Source of the DNA: Linum tenue
Taxonomy: Eukaryota > Streptophyta > Magnoliopsida > Malpighiales > Linaceae
Length of the DNA: 64,000 bases
Assembly (NCBI GenBank): GCA_946122785.1
Contig: CAMGYJ010000008.1
Span: 26,809,475 to 26,873,474 of the forward strand
Direction of reading: 5' to 3'
Part shown: positions 43,875 to 55,688 of the stretch, one piece after another
Layout: each line of letters opens with the position of its first letter
Numbering within the stretch: the stretch's first letter is position 1
The notes under the pieces: model-generated
Told to the model about the DNA's origin: nothing
The model's input: only the letters and a program-made list of their open reading frames with translations
Databases searched by the model: none
Position numbers and translations under genes: made by a program

Positions 43875-44358
43875 AGTGGTGGCTGCTCCTTGGCTCTTTG
43901 GATCTGGTTTCTTTTGCTTTCCTTGGACCAAGTAGTGTTGGCTTTGCTCTCTTGTCTTTTCAGCTCCGACCAATATGATTTCTCAGCTCTTACCACCATC
44001 TATGTAATCTTAGATTTCAAAATTCACTGGGTTGAGTCGTCTTCGAGTGACTCCCAAGAGGTGACTTACGACGTTGTTGAGTGCAATAGCTATGAACTTG
44101 GCTGGATCGGAGGACTTAATTGTGCTTGTTACTACACTTTTTGAGTTTACAGGGTTTGGATAAAGTTTTCACATCTTCTGGTGGTTGTTTCGATATGTGT
44201 TTTGCTCCTCTCGTCTAAACCTTTCAAGCATTGATTGTTTGAACCGTTTGTTTGGAGGAGTTTGTTCCTTCTTGATTTGGATCTGGTTTCCTTCAGTCTA
44301 TTCCTTTTGTAACTAATCATTCAAATTGCAATCAATAATCACTTTGTAAAAAAAAAAA
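43875..44358. other. Sequence ending in a poly-A run, possible LINE 3' end
   Basis: This stretch ends 'atcactttgt' followed by 12 A at about 44347-44358, as a retroposed 3' end would. T-rich text resembling a plant LINE 3' untranslated region ('ggatctggtttccttcagtc') fills it. The sequence left of the CACTA element (38660-38966) may be its continuation. No RT domain is visible, so this remains a guess. Confidence 0.35.
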
Positions 44359-45620
44359 TCGTGAGACACATGAATCAGATGGAAATCAAAACCGACATAT
44401 TCAATCGTATGGCAGATAGCTAGATACGTCATTCTCAAGAAATGGTAACCAAGTACCAAACCTAGTTAGCTCATCCACTTAATTGCATGCATGTGATCAT
44501 GATGTTCATCTACAATGTACTAGATGTGGATATATATTGGGGTGGACATTGGTTTGATAAACCTGAACATGATCCAACCAAATTGAGAATTCGGTTTTGC
44601 GAACCGAACTTACATGTTTCTTGTTCTTGACTCAAAAATTGATTGGATGATGGTCAATACTTGGATATGAGTTCGGAAGAGAACGAATGGAACATCTGAT
44701 TTCGAAACGATCACTCAAACTCACTAGCCTAGGCCCAATTACCCAGAGGCCCAATTCCTCCAGCGGACCAACCCATCACCAAATCGAACCCCAACCCAAT
44801 TCTTGTTACCTCTCACCTCACTCCCTAAAATCTAGTTTCATTCTCCTCTCCTCCTACTCTCTTCACTCCTCTGTTCATTACTTCTCTCCCAGACGCGAAC
44901 TACAGCCTGCCAAGTGCCAACAAAGCAGCCGCAATCAAGCTCCTGTTTTCAAACCAAGTTGAACCGACTAGTTCAAACCAAGGCAGATTAAGCCATCAAG
45001 CTGGTTTGACAAGTGATTTGAGACTTTTGGGTTGGATCGGATTCAACCAGTTCAAGTCGGTTTTAAAGTAATATGTGGAAAAACCTCTAATACAAAAATA
45101 GATTACACATATAATTGACATATTTTAAAATAATCTCACTATTCTACATTCATATATTACCAAATTATTTCTTCAAAAGAAATATATATTACAAAATTAT
45201 CAATGCTCATCTTCAAACCCGGTTTTGACTGGTCAGATCACCCGATTTTAACTGGCTTAACCGATTTGGACTATTTTTATCCGGTAACCGGAGTACATTC
45301 CAACAGTTTAGGTGACCGATATCGGTCGGACCGTTTGAACCAACCAGGGTGGATACAAGATTGACAACATTGGTTCAAACTCGGTCATGCATTTATGCTC
45401 TATTGGACTCCGTTGTGATGAGATTCGATTTGATTATGATCGAACCGATCGAATATTCACCTTATTTATCAAAGAATCCAAACTTTGGAAGGATTTTAGT
45501 TTCAACCACAACTTTGCATGCGAACTAGCTAGCAACGACTATATCTGTCCAATTTCATTAGATCAAAGAGTGCAAGTTTTAATTTGTCCAGCCTAGTAAC
45601 ACAATATTCTTTTACTTCGT
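44359..45620. other. Intergenic stretch rich in ACCGGTT/GAACCG motifs
   Basis: From about 44550 to 45360 the sequence alternates between AT-rich DNA and blocks like 'gattggatc', 'cggttcaa' and 'ggtaaccgg', as in the hAT elements nearby. I could not pair terminal repeats or a target duplication. There is no gene-like ORF. Confidence 0.4.
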
Positions 45621-45626
45621 TACAAA

Positions 45627-46204
45627 TGTTGGGCCCTGGCCCATAGTCGTCTCGACATGACAAAACCAAAGCCTTCTCCGTTAAGAAGCCCAAGCAGCTC
45701 CTCGATCAACGTCGAGACTTCCAAAGGCGTCTTCGCCTTCATTCCAATCCCTATCGATCAAAACACCAAGAAGAATCAAATCTCCCAGATGATTGTCATC
45801 GCCAATCAGCCCTTCAAAAGCCACTGTCAACAGTCATCTCATTGAAGAAGAGAGAGATCAAAGATGAGGTTCGAAAGCCTACTTAAAGACCACTCGAGGA
45901 AGAAGATGGCAACGGTTTCCACTTCTCAGGAAGAACTGGTTAGTTCTTAGGGAGAGTTGGATTGGGTTCTTGTTCAAAGTGTCTGGATTGGTAGAGTTGG
46001 GGCGTCTGCCAGGAACTCTACGCAATATGGGCATAGTGCTCTACTTGTTGCTTTTCTCTTGCACTTCCTTTCTTAATTAGAGTCACTTTCAATCTGGTGA
46101 AACTGAGTTTCGTCTCTTGAATATCTATTGTCTTTCAGTTTCACCAGTGTGATTAACTTGAGTCAAACAATAGTAGAAATGGGATAAGGCATAGCTGTTT
46201 AACA
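45627..46204 (+). repeat. 5' LTR of the copia element
   Basis: 578 bases, TG...CA. It differs from the 3' LTR at about ten positions by eye with no length change, about 98% identity, which points to a recent insertion. Confidence 0.93.
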
Positions 46205-46206
46205 TT

Positions 46207-46219
46207 TGGTATCAGAGCC
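46207..46219 (+). other. Primer binding site of the copia element (tRNA-iMet)
   Basis: TGGTATCAGAGCC begins two bases after the 5' LTR, the usual copia site. Confidence 0.93.
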
Positions 46220-46269
46220 CCCTTTTCGTGGAACTCTGTGTTGCCGAGAAAGAGATCCTCTGCTTTGCT

Positions 46270-47883
46270 ATGTCTTCCAACTCATTCCCTACTAGTTCAA
46301 ATCCTCCCTGATTTTGTGGTTCAAACTATTCTGTATGGAAGAAAAGAATGAGACTATACCTCCGAGGAATCGACTGTGAATTATGGGCAATTGTCCGCAA
46401 TGGACCAATTGACATGAAAGAAGATGATGAGGAGGATTGGTCTAATGAACAAAAGAAGAGTGCTCAATTAGACTCTAGGGCTATGCATATTCTATTATCT
46501 GCAATATCAGATGATGAAGGTGAAAGAGTTAACAAATGTAAAACTGCCAAAGAAATTTGGACTATTCTAGAAACAACTCGTGAAGGAACTTCAGAAGTAA
46601 AAGAAACTAGAATTGAACTACTACTGAAAGAATATGAAACCTTTGACATGTTATCAGGAGAATCCATCTCTAAAATGGATAAAAGATTCTCTACTCTAGT
46701 AAATCGACTCAAGGGGCTAGGAAAAACCTTCTTTAGCAAAGAATTAGTAAGAAAAGTTCTTAGATCTCTTCCTCTTGAATGGATGGCCAAAAGAACTGCC
46801 ATAGAGGAAGCTAAATATCTAAACATTTTGTCCCTTGAAAACTTGATTGGATCTCTTCTTACTCATGAGGAAGTTCTGAAACAAATGAACTCTCTTCATG
46901 ACAGAAAGAACAAGTCCACAGCCTTTACTTCAGTGTGTGCAAATGAAGGAGAGAAACTGGATGAGGAGTTCGAAAATGAACTTGCCCTCACCAGTAAGAA
47001 ACTCCAAAGAATGATGAAATACAAACATGATCAAAATGCAAAAAGGGGAAGTCAAAGCAATGGTTACTTTTTCAGACCTTCTGGAAACATGATCAACCAT
47101 TCCCCTAGAACCTTTGGACATCAATCTGGAAGTTCAAATGACAAAAACTCATTTGCAACTAACAGACTTGATACTAGTCCTAAAGATGTCAAAAATTCTA
47201 CTGAAAACAAATCTGACTCAACCATCTGTTTTAAATGTGGTAAAACAGGTCACATAAGAGCAAACTGTCCCCTAAACAAAAAGAAAGAGAAAGTTATGAC
47301 AGCTACATGGAGTGACTACAGTTCATAAGAGGAACCTGATAATATTGCTTACATGGGGTTGAACTCCAACAACAAAGATATCAATGCTAATGACCAGGTA
47401 TGGTCTGATTCATCATCTGATTCTGTCTCTGAAACTCATAATGAAGATTTTTTTCTTCATGCTCTTTCTAACCTGCAGGATGAATGCAATAGATTAAGGA
47501 GTAAGTACCATCTTACTGTAACACAGTTGCACGACGAAGACATTGAAATACAAAAACTAAAAGAACACTTAGACATACAACACGCTGCTCAAACTACTCA
47601 GGACTCTCAAGTTGCCAATCTTATTACTGAAAACAAAATCCTAAAGAAGCAGAATGGCAACTGTAACAGAATTACAAACAAGTCATCCTGGGTGGCATCT
47701 CAGACCTATCCTACTAGATGGAATAATTCCCACTCAAATACTTATGAATATAAAAATATTTTTCAATCCTGGATCCACCCTAGATTCTGCTATTTCTGCA
47801 AGAAATCAGGACATATCTATGATCACTGCTATTCCAGAAAACATAAACCCAAACTTGTTTGGGTTGTTAAATCTTCTAATTAA
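46270..47883 (+). pseudogene. Copia gag, long form, broken by two stops
   Basis: ATG 46270 opens 'MSSNSFPTSSNPP', a stop at 46309, then 'YSVWKKRMRLYLRGIDCELW', the conserved start of the copia Gag (UBN2-like) domain. Next come 'KTAKEIWTILETTREGTSEV' and 'LPLEWMAKRTAIEEA', and a CCHC knuckle CFKCGKTGHIRANC near 47227-47268. A stop at 47326 follows. The frame resumes with an acidic segment, a coiled coil ('LRSKYHLTVTQLHDEDIEIQ') and a second knuckle CYFCKKSGHIYDHC near 47789-47830, ending at 47883. A second knuckle and coiled-coil tail are typical of long SIRE-type Gags. Without the stops it would be a single frame of about 538 codons. Confidence 0.88.
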
Positions 47884-47885
47884 GC

Positions 47886-49084
47886 TTACTTTCTTTTCAG
47901 AATAATAAAGGTGCTAACATCTGGTACTTAGATTCTGGATGCCCTCACCACATGACGGGTAACAAAGCTCTTTTTACTTTTCTGAATCCAAAAAAGGGAG
48001 GTAAAGTTTTCTATGGCAATAACAACTGTGCTTCAGTAGTTGGAAAAGGCACTGTTAGTAGTAATTCTTCCCTTATTATTGAAGATGTTCTTTATGTAGA
48101 AGGTTTGAAGCATAATCTACTATCCATTAGTCAAATATGTGGGTCAACTTATCGTGTCACTTTTGATCCTCTCTGTTGCATCATTGAACGAATATCTGAC
48201 AGTGTTGTGATATTTAAAGGAAAGAAATCTAACAATGTGTATACTGTTTATTTATCCTCTCTTGATTTATCTGAGGATATCTGTCTGAGTTCTATGTCTG
48301 ATTCAGCAATTATCTGGCATAGAAATCTAGGTCATATGAGTCTATCTCGGTTGAGTAAGCTCTCTAAGCTCAACCTGGTTAGAGGGCTGCCTCAAATTAA
48401 GACATCTGATAACTTCACTTGTGAATCATGCATCTTAGGAAAACACTGTAAAAAGTCATTTAAAAGTAAACAGGATGTCACCTCTTTAGCTACCTTTGAT
48501 TTATTACATATGGACCTTTTTGGACCAACAAATATTCAAAGTCTTGGAGGAAAATCATATGTACTAGTAATTGTTGCTGAGTTCTCCAGATTCACCTGGG
48601 TTTACTTTCTGTCTTCCAAAGATGAAGCATTCTCTAAGTTTAAATCCTATGTGCTTCTTATGCAAAATCAATTTTATTGTCATATTAAAAGCATTATAAG
48701 TGATAATGGAGGTGAATTCATCAATGATAACTTTGGTAGCTTCTGTGATCACCATGGTATTCTACACACCTTTCTGCCCCTAGAACTCCACAACAGAATG
48801 GAGTTGTGGAGAGGAAAAATAGATCCCTTATTGAAACTGCAAGAACTATGCTTCTTGATTTTGATTGTCCTAAATTCCTCTGGGCAGAAGCAGTAAACAC
48901 TGCATGCTATGTGCTAAATCGTACCACCATTAGGAAGATCATTAATAAGACTCCCTATGAAATATTGAAAGGAAAATTACCTAAGCTATCCTACTTTCAT
49001 CCCTTTGGATTCAAATGCTACATTCTGAACACTAAGGATCAACTTGGAAAATTTGATGCTAAGTCTGACATTGCTATTTTTCTC
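47886..49084 (+). pseudogene. Copia protease and integrase, frameshifted, cut by a Mutator-like element
   Basis: Protease: 'WYLDSGCPHHMTGN' near 47922-47963 (catalytic D-S-G). Then 'LYVEGLKHNLLSISQIC', and the integrase finger 'HRNLGHMSLSRLSKL' to 'CESCILGKHCKKSF' (48318-48463). The core has 'HMDLFGPT' (first Asp) and 'SIISDNGGEFIND' (second Asp), followed by a one-base frameshift near 48775. The other frame then gives 'MERKNRSLIETARTMLLDF' with the catalytic Glu. The GKGY-like segment 'KTPYEILKGKLPKLSYFHPF' and 'KSDIAIFLG' follow. The frame is in a different phase from gag. It ends at 49084 at the Mutator-like insertion. Confidence 0.87.
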
Positions 49085-49792
49085 GGGTAATTAGCATAAA
49101 TGGTCACAAACCTTTGCGCTTAGTACAAAACAGTCACAAACCTTTAATTTGTAACCATTTGACAACAAAACTTTTTTACTTAGACCAAAACGGTCACAAA
49201 TTAAACAGTGTGACCATTTCATACCAGTTCAAACTTTTGTTACCGTGTCGTTGCAAATTAGACTTTTGGTGACCGTTTTGTACAAATTAAGTTCAAAAGT
49301 TTGAACGCTCAATCACCGTTACAATTCACTCTAGTTGTATGGTGGTTTTGTTAATGTATGTGAACGATATTATGTTGTTTAGGATGACAATGAGAGAATT
49401 CAATGGCTCACAAACGGGTTCCAGACTGCTTTTTAGTTGAAAAAACTATGTCTACTTTCTCTTGGTATCGAAATTGAAAGGTCAACTGAGGGCATTCTGA
49501 TTCGGCAAAGCAAATATGTCGATGAACACATGACCTGACATCTTATATGTCGTTCAAGTGGTTAGTGTCATATACTTAAGGAACAAACTACCCGACCTCA
49601 AAACATGACAAACATTTAATTTGTAAGGATTCGGTAACAAACCTTTGCACTTAAAACAAAACGGTCATAAATTAAATAGCGGTGACCATTTTATACAATT
49701 TCAAAGTTTTGTTACCGTATTGTTACAAATTAAAGGTTTGTGACCATTTTGTACTAAGTGCAAAGGTTTGTTACCATTTATGCTAATTACCC
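49085..49792. mobile_element. Mutator-like element with long inverted repeats in copia integrase
   Basis: The ends read GGGTAATTAGCATAAATGG on both strands, and inverted similarity continues about 130 bases ('acaaacctttgc', 'tacaaaa', 'ggtcacaaacctttaattt'). The duplication is tatttttctc at 49075-49084 and 49793-49802 (9-11 bases, ambiguous). Removing it rejoins 'AIFLG-YSSEGQAHRVF' of the copia integrase/RT linker. The centre (49340-49550) holds a decayed RT-like stretch. Confidence 0.85.
49340..49545 (+). pseudogene. RT fragment of another copia element carried inside the Mutator-like element
   Basis: Frames give 'LVYVNDIMLF' (a degenerate YVDDI catalytic box, second Asp-Asp pair altered to N-D) and 'LGIEIERSTEGILIRQSKYV', the conserved copia RT segment that follows it. 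A stop and frameshifts lie between. The wording differs from the host copia element's own RT ('VYVDDIVFGSS', 'LGLQIHQTDTGIFIHQTKYL'), so it comes from a different family. Confidence 0.65.
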
Positions 49793-49802
49793 TATTTTTC
49801 TC

Positions 49803-49917
49803 GGTTATTCTAGTGAAGGTCAAGCACACAGAGTCTTTGAAAATCAAGAAAAGTTGAAGAGTCTGTTCACATTAAATTTGACTCATCTCATCCACCACTT
49901 CCCTTGCACTCTGATAT
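49803..49917 (+). pseudogene. Copia integrase-RT linker piece
   Basis: 'GYSSEGQAHRVFENQEKLK' continues the frame cut at 49084, followed after one frameshift by 'ESVHIKFDSSHPPLPLHSD'. Similarity ends near 49917, where unrelated sequence starts. Confidence 0.72.
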
Positions 49918-52070
49918 AACCAACTAGTGTGGGCCCCGGCCAGTTGGCCGGAGGAAGGTGAAGTATGAAATTTGATAATATAATGGGGTGTATAGCTTAT
50001 TGTTGTATAGTTTTTTTTGGAAAATTCGTGATAAAAATAGTGAATTTTAGCAGGAAAGAGACATGAATGATGCAATGAATCAAAAATCGGCCTTATGAAC
50101 CAAAATCAAGTACATGTTACCTTGTGAAACAATATTGTTTCTGGTAATATGATGAGGTGGAGTAAGTTTTATAGAAACCGAATTCCAGAAAATCGAATAA
50201 AAAACCGCCTATCCCGTCGGTTTTCGGGAAATGAGCATCTCACAATCGTTGCTAGCTTTTACTCGGCCCGTTGGTCGATTAATTTGCTTTATAAAACTTT
50301 CATCTTGTCGTCATTGTGTTTTCTGGTTTTTGTTAGGCCATGATAAAATCTAAGGAAATCAAGAACAAATAACACAATTTGGGATAGGAACCGTCGTTGT
50401 CGTATCCTAGAAAATGGTGGTAAACACAGACTCACCTACCAAACTGGTTTGGATTGAAATTTTTATCGAGTATCAGGGAACCATGTGATTATAAATTAGA
50501 CTTGATCAAAACGGACCAAAACTTGAAATTCAACATGTTTGACCGACCCATGCCAAATTCTAATTATTCTTTACTTTTAAACTTTCTATTTGAAAATAAA
50601 AAATAGTGAAAGAAAAGAGATGACTGCAATTCGCCATTTGCACATCACTTATTCGAGAATAAAACCATAAAAATTCAAAAGGAACTGAAAATGTTTAGGA
50701 TCGTTTTAATGTTCAAAATAACCAAATAGATCGTTCTGTTTAGTTTTTTAGTAACAAATACCAAACGATTCCCTATAAAATACACTATAATTTGATCATT
50801 ATGATATCAAATAATTATATAATATATATTTGAAATTAGGGATGGCAATTTCGACCTGACCCGATTTACCCGACCTGTTTGACCTGTTTTGGAGTAGGTC
50901 AAACCCGCCCCGTAGGCGGGGCGGGGTGGGCATGGGTTCCTCTCATCGACCCGACCTGCCCTGACCCGCCCCATTATCGACCCGTTCTTGCCTATATTAC
51001 ATATAATCTTAGTCAAATTACTTAGGATTTTCCTCTTATTACATTATATTTTAGCTATAATAAAGTTGTAAATAAGTGAAAACTTCAATTTCTTCAATAA
51101 TTTAACTACATTTTATCATATTATGGTTTCTTTCTTGGTCTTTTAATGAAAATAATGAATGTTTCTAATGTTTTTCGCATAATTACACACCCAACGGGTC
51201 GACCTGCCCCTACCCGCGCCCCGTGATAAATTACCCGACCTGCCATGGGGCGGGTATGGGTATCGAGATACCCGCCCCGGACCTGCCCCATTGCCATTCC
51301 TATTTGAAATTATAAAAATTGGACTAATTGGGTTGGTCGAGGTTGAACCATTGAATAACTTTAAAATACATTATATTTTAGCCTCTAAGATATAAAATAA
51401 TAGCATAATATATATTATGCCAGAGAAAATAGCTTGTTTTAGAATGACAAACCAATGATGTTCATTTGTTTTACTTGATGGCCAAATCCCGTGTAGGTCA
51501 GACCCATTCAACTCTTTTATTTTATGGTTAGCGGTTAGCCCATTAGATACCATGCATTAGTTTATTGTTAAATTTTTTTAATTTTAGCAATAAAAATGAG
51601 TATTGTTTTTGCCTTTTCATATATATTTTATCACCAGGGAGAAATAAAAGGGCTTAAAGAAAAAAATTGACACTCCTGGACCCGTTTAAATCCGCATGTG
51701 TACGGTAAGTTGGCCCGTTCCACAGAGGAAAGAGAAAAAAATTGACACTCCCTATTCTACCCTTCCTACAAACGCTCCTGGAACAGGGAATTTGAAATGG
51801 GGGAAGGGTTCCTCCCTGCTATTATATGTTTTTAATTTAAAAAGATACAACAAATGTACTTAGTGTGATTGGTTATGATCGTTGTCTTTCTTTAAAATGG
51901 TCATGGTTCAAATCCCAGTATGTATTTTTTAATGAATAAAAAAAAAGTAATTGTGAAGACCAAAATGTCCTTCCTACTTTCACTCTCGTTGCAGGAAATT
52001 TGAAATGGGGCTCCCGTTTTTCCCTTCGGTGTATTATATTATGTGTAGACTATGACTTTCTCCCTCTTAG
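49918..52070. other. Unclassified 2.1-kb insertion in copia pol
   Basis: Non-copia sequence separates 'LPLHSD' (49917) from 'SLETGKTSNNKDFVESNS' (about 52076). It contains a hAT element (50837-51302) and two near-repeats at its right end: 'gaaaaaaattgacactcc' at about 51659 and 51732, and 'ggaatttgaaatggg'/'ggaaatttgaaatgggg' at about 51787 and 51995. No terminal repeats or target duplication were found at its borders. It may be two merged insertions or an insertion with deletion. Confidence 0.45.
50837..51302. mobile_element. hAT-superfamily non-autonomous element
   Basis: Ends TAGGGATGGCAATTTCG and, reverse-complemented, TAGGAATGGCAATGGGG; 8-base duplication tttgaaat at 50829-50836 and 51303-51310. 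Arms are rich in GACCTGACCCG/GGGGCGGGT, with an AT-rich centre. It is the same structural group as 562-1421 and 12792-13387. Confidence 0.88.
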
Positions 52071-52075
52071 GTGTT

Positions 52076-53837
52076 CTCTTGAGACAGGTAAAACATCCAA
52101 CAACAAGGATTTTGTTGAATCCAACTCCATCCATCAAGCTACTTCTGATGAGACTGATTCACCTGAAAATCCTGAAGCTCTTGCTCACATCAGGAGAAGG
52201 CATCCTCCTTCTCAAATTATAGATAAAATATTTGATCCCATCCACACCAGAGGTAAGTACACCCCAGGTCAGTATGCCTTTGTCTCCTTACTTGAACCAA
52301 AAAACTATAAGGAAGCAATTCTAGATGAAGAGTGGTTACTTGCCATGCAAGAAGAATTGTCTCATTTTATCAGATTAAAGGTCTGGGAACTTGTTCCTAT
52401 ACCTGTAAACACATCAGTTATTGCACCAAGTGGATCTTTAGGAATAAATCTGATGAATTAGGGTTTATCATTAAAAACAAATCTCGACTTGTTGCCCAAG
52501 GATATAGTCAGGAGGAGGGAATTGATTATGATGAAACCTTTGCCCCTGTAGCTAGGCTAGAATCAATCAGACTTCTTTGTGCTTATGCCAGTCTTATGAA
52601 TTTTAAACTCTATCAAATGGATGTAAAAAGTGCATTCCTTAATGGTGAAATTAAGGAAGATGTGTTTGTTGAACAACCTCTTGGGTTCATTGATTTTGAA
52701 TTTGCAGACCATGTTTTCAAACTTTCAAAAGCTCTTTATGGTCTTAAACAAGCTCCCAGAGCTTGGTATGAAAAAGTAACCTCCTTTCTAATAACTCAAG
52801 GGTTCTGTCAAGGAGGAGTTGACAAAACTCTTTTCATTAAAAGAAAAAATAATCATTCACTGATAGTCCAGGTATATGTGGATGATATTGTCTTTGGCAG
52901 CAGTGACCCCAATATGTGTGATGAATTCTGCTCTATCATGAAAAATCAGTTTGAAATGAGCCTCATGGGAAAATTAACCTTCTTTCTTGGTCTGCAAATC
53001 CATCAAACTGATACTGGAATCTTCATACATCAAACCAAGTACCTACAATCTATGTTAACCAAATCCATCTTAATGAATGTCAGCCTTTGTAAAACTCCCA
53101 TTGCATCTAATGCTCATCTAGATTATGATATTGATGGGCAACCTGTATGTGAAAAAAGGTATAGAGGAATGATAGGGTCACTACTGTATCTAATAGCTAG
53201 TAGACCTGATATTCAGTTCAGTGTTTGTTTATGTGCTAGATTTCAGAGTCATCCTAAAGAAAGTCATCTAGTTGTTGTGAAAAGAATTTTCAGATATCTA
53301 AAAGGAACTCATGATCTAGGCTTATGGTATCCTAAATCTGAGGGTCTGTCTTTAATTGGGTACTCTGATTCAGACTTTGATGGTAGCATCACTGACAGAA
53401 AGAGTACCAGTGGTACTTGTCAATTTTTTGGAGGATCTTTAGTGTCGTGGTCAAGTAAAAAACAAGGATATGTTGCTCTGTCAACAGCAGAAGCAGAATA
53501 TGTTTCTGCTGGAAGCTGTTGCACACAAATCCTGTGGTTAAAATATCAATTAGCTGACTATGGAATTTGTTTTGATAAAATCCCTGTCCTATGTGACAAT
53601 ACAAGTGCCATTTGCATGTCTAAAAATCCAGTTCACCACAGCAGAACCAAACATATTGAAGTCAAACATCATTTCATTAGAGATATAATTCAAGCTGCTC
53701 TTGTAGAATTAAATTTCATATCTACTGAATTTCAAATAGCTGACATTTTTACAAAAGCACTATCATCTGAAAGATTCATTCGACTTTGTGATGAACTTGG
53801 ACTACAGTCCCTTCACTCGATTCAGAATGGCCATTAA
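52076..53837 (+). pseudogene. Copia reverse transcriptase and RNase H, one frameshift
   Basis: The linker 'TDSPENPEALAHIRRRHPPS' and start of RT ('NYKEAILDEEWLLAMQEEL') lie in one frame to about 52430. A frameshift there leads to 'NKSRLVAQGYSQEEGIDYDE', 'TFAPVARLESIRLL', 'MDVKSAFLNGEIKEDVFVEQ', 'LYGLKQAPRAWYEK' and the catalytic 'VYVDDIVFGSS' (YVDD at 52875-52886). RNase H follows: 'GYSDSDFDGSITDRKSTSG', 'SWSSKKQGYVALSTAEAEYV', 'LCDNTSAICMSKNPVHHSRT' and 'HHFIRDIIQ'. The stop is at 53837. From 52470 to the stop the frame is intact, about 455 codons, with the catalytic residues in place. Confidence 0.92.
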
Positions 53838-54099
53838 ACCAGGTACTATCCTTCCTTGATCTCATTCTAAATTCAATAAATGCTTCATTCATTTATGATA
53901 GATTTCCTGCTCTGTTGCTTGAAGGTTCATGAATGTGCTGTTTAATTTCCCCATGCTTTGAAAACCTGTAATCAGTTGACTGCTGCTCTTAGTATTCTTC
54001 CTAAGTTATTATGGTAGCTCTTAGTATTCTTCCCCCTTAGTAAATATATCCGGCCTATCCTCTCCGCTCATCTCATGCTCTGCCATTCCTAATCTCATC

Positions 54100-55169
54100 A
54101 TGACTGAGCTGTTCACCTCTTCCAACATTCCTGGTGCAATTGTCACCTATGTTGGGAGAACTTTCAATGAGCCCATTGAGTTCAATCTCCATAGATTCAA
54201 GGAATTTTTTGCTTCCCGCAGACTTTCTGATCCCATCTCGCTTGATCTTTATGAATTCAAGGCCTCTGGGATCGACATTACACCTTTCATTAGGAACCTG
54301 GGATGGGAATTCCTTCTCCATTATCCACCCCTTGCTGCTTGTCCCTTACCAGTCAAAACTTTCTATGCAAACTTGACTGTCAAGGTATCATCACCAGAAA
54401 ACTGACCACCCTCGTTAATGGATACTTTATCTCACTCACTGCTGAGGCAATTGGTGTTCTGCTAAACCTTCCAGTTGGAGGAACTCTTCCTCTTGCTCAT
54501 GAGGATGAATTCCTCTTCTATGACTTTGATTATGAGGTTGAATACTCTCACATAACTCAGCGAAGAGTTGGTGCTAATGAAGTGATCACTTCTGCTGATT
54601 TGAACCCCACCCTTCGCACTCTCCACTATTTTATCACTCACCTCTTCCTTCCTCGTACTCATGGCCTTCATATTGTTCCCAAACTTGACCTCTGGGTCCT
54701 TTCAAATGCCCTGACTGGCCGAAAAATCGACTACTCTCAACTCCTTTTTGGCTCCATTGTTCGAAGTGTTGATGCTCACCTCGATGGTCGCCTTCCTTTT
54801 GGAGGATTCATCACCCTTTTGTTATCCAATCTTGGTCTCTCCCTTGATGGATACTCCTCAGTCGAGACATCAGTCTTTGTTCCCCCCCCCCCCCCCCTTA
54901 CTGTCCTGAACTACATTGGGGTTGACCCTCAGCCTTTGAAAGGGGGAGATTCCTTTGACCCAGCTGCTGCCAGACTCACCAAGTACAAGTCAAAATCCCT
55001 GCAACTTGGGGATTCATCATCCATCCGCAAAAACCTGATTGTTTCTTTTGAAGAAGAAGAAGCTAAACTTGAACCTGAAACTGTGTCTGAAAAGGATATA
55101 CGTCTCTTTGCTGAAGATCTTGAGAGGGAAATGATGGAGGGAGTGTCTAGAACTCGGGGGAGAATATGA
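54100..55169 (+). pseudogene. Third ORF of the copia element (putative plant transposon protein-like)
   Basis: The ATG at 54100 ('MTELFTSSNIPGAIVTYVGR') starts about 260 bases after the RNase H stop. One frameshift near 54383 divides it, and the second frame runs to 55169, total about 355 codons. Segments 'PVKTFYANLTVKV', 'YFISLTAEAIGVLLNLPVGG', 'LRTLHYFITHLFLPR', 'FGGFITLLLSNLGLSLDG' follow the same order as the third ORF of the Athila-type element B at 17282-18570. A run of 16 C (54882-54897) encodes a Pro stretch. The C-terminus is charged. There is no signal peptide or membrane segment, so it is unlikely to be envelope-like despite its position. Confidence 0.72.
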
Positions 55170-55688
55170 TGGAAGGGGATGCTGGAACTCAAGGGGAGAT
55201 TATGATGGAAGGGGATGCTGGGACTCAGGGGGAGCCAAAAGAAAACTCAGTCCCGGAAGATTAAAGAAAAACTCTTGGAAATAAAACAAACTGAACTGCT
55301 CTGTTTTTTTTATGCTCTGTGTCTCTCTGCTTTAAAATAAAAGACCATAAAGGTCTAAGTGTGCTGTCTATCTGTTTTGATGTGCTGTTGAGAAATTGTT
55401 CAAAGACCATAAGGGTCTAAGTAAGGAGTCCTTTGATTTGTTCTCCAAAATAAATGACCATAAAGGTCCATGTTTGATGAGTGTTTCTGTTGCCTTATCT
55501 TAACTAAGGATGTTGTCTTAGAAGCTTGAAAAAACTTTCTGGGTTTTAAGATAAAGGTGGATACTTTCATAATTGTGAAAACGTGAGATGAATATCTGTC
55601 TGGTTTATGTTCTGAAAGACTACACACTCGATGATTAAATATTGTCTTGATTGTTGACAAGAATGAAAGCTTGATCGCAGGGGGAGAC
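55170..55688 (+). other. 3' untranslated region and polypurine tract of the copia element
   Basis: It contains two near-copies of 'atgatggaaggggatgctgg' (55166 and 55202) and several copies of 'gaccataa(a/g)ggtc' (near 55343, 55403 and 55449). It ends with gcagggggagac (55677-55688), the polypurine tract adjoining the 3' LTR. Confidence 0.75.

Noticed and set aside
54100..55169. Third ORF of the copia element as an envelope gene
   Set aside because: No signal peptide, no transmembrane helix and no fusion-type motif; it is better explained by the plant transposon protein-like domain.
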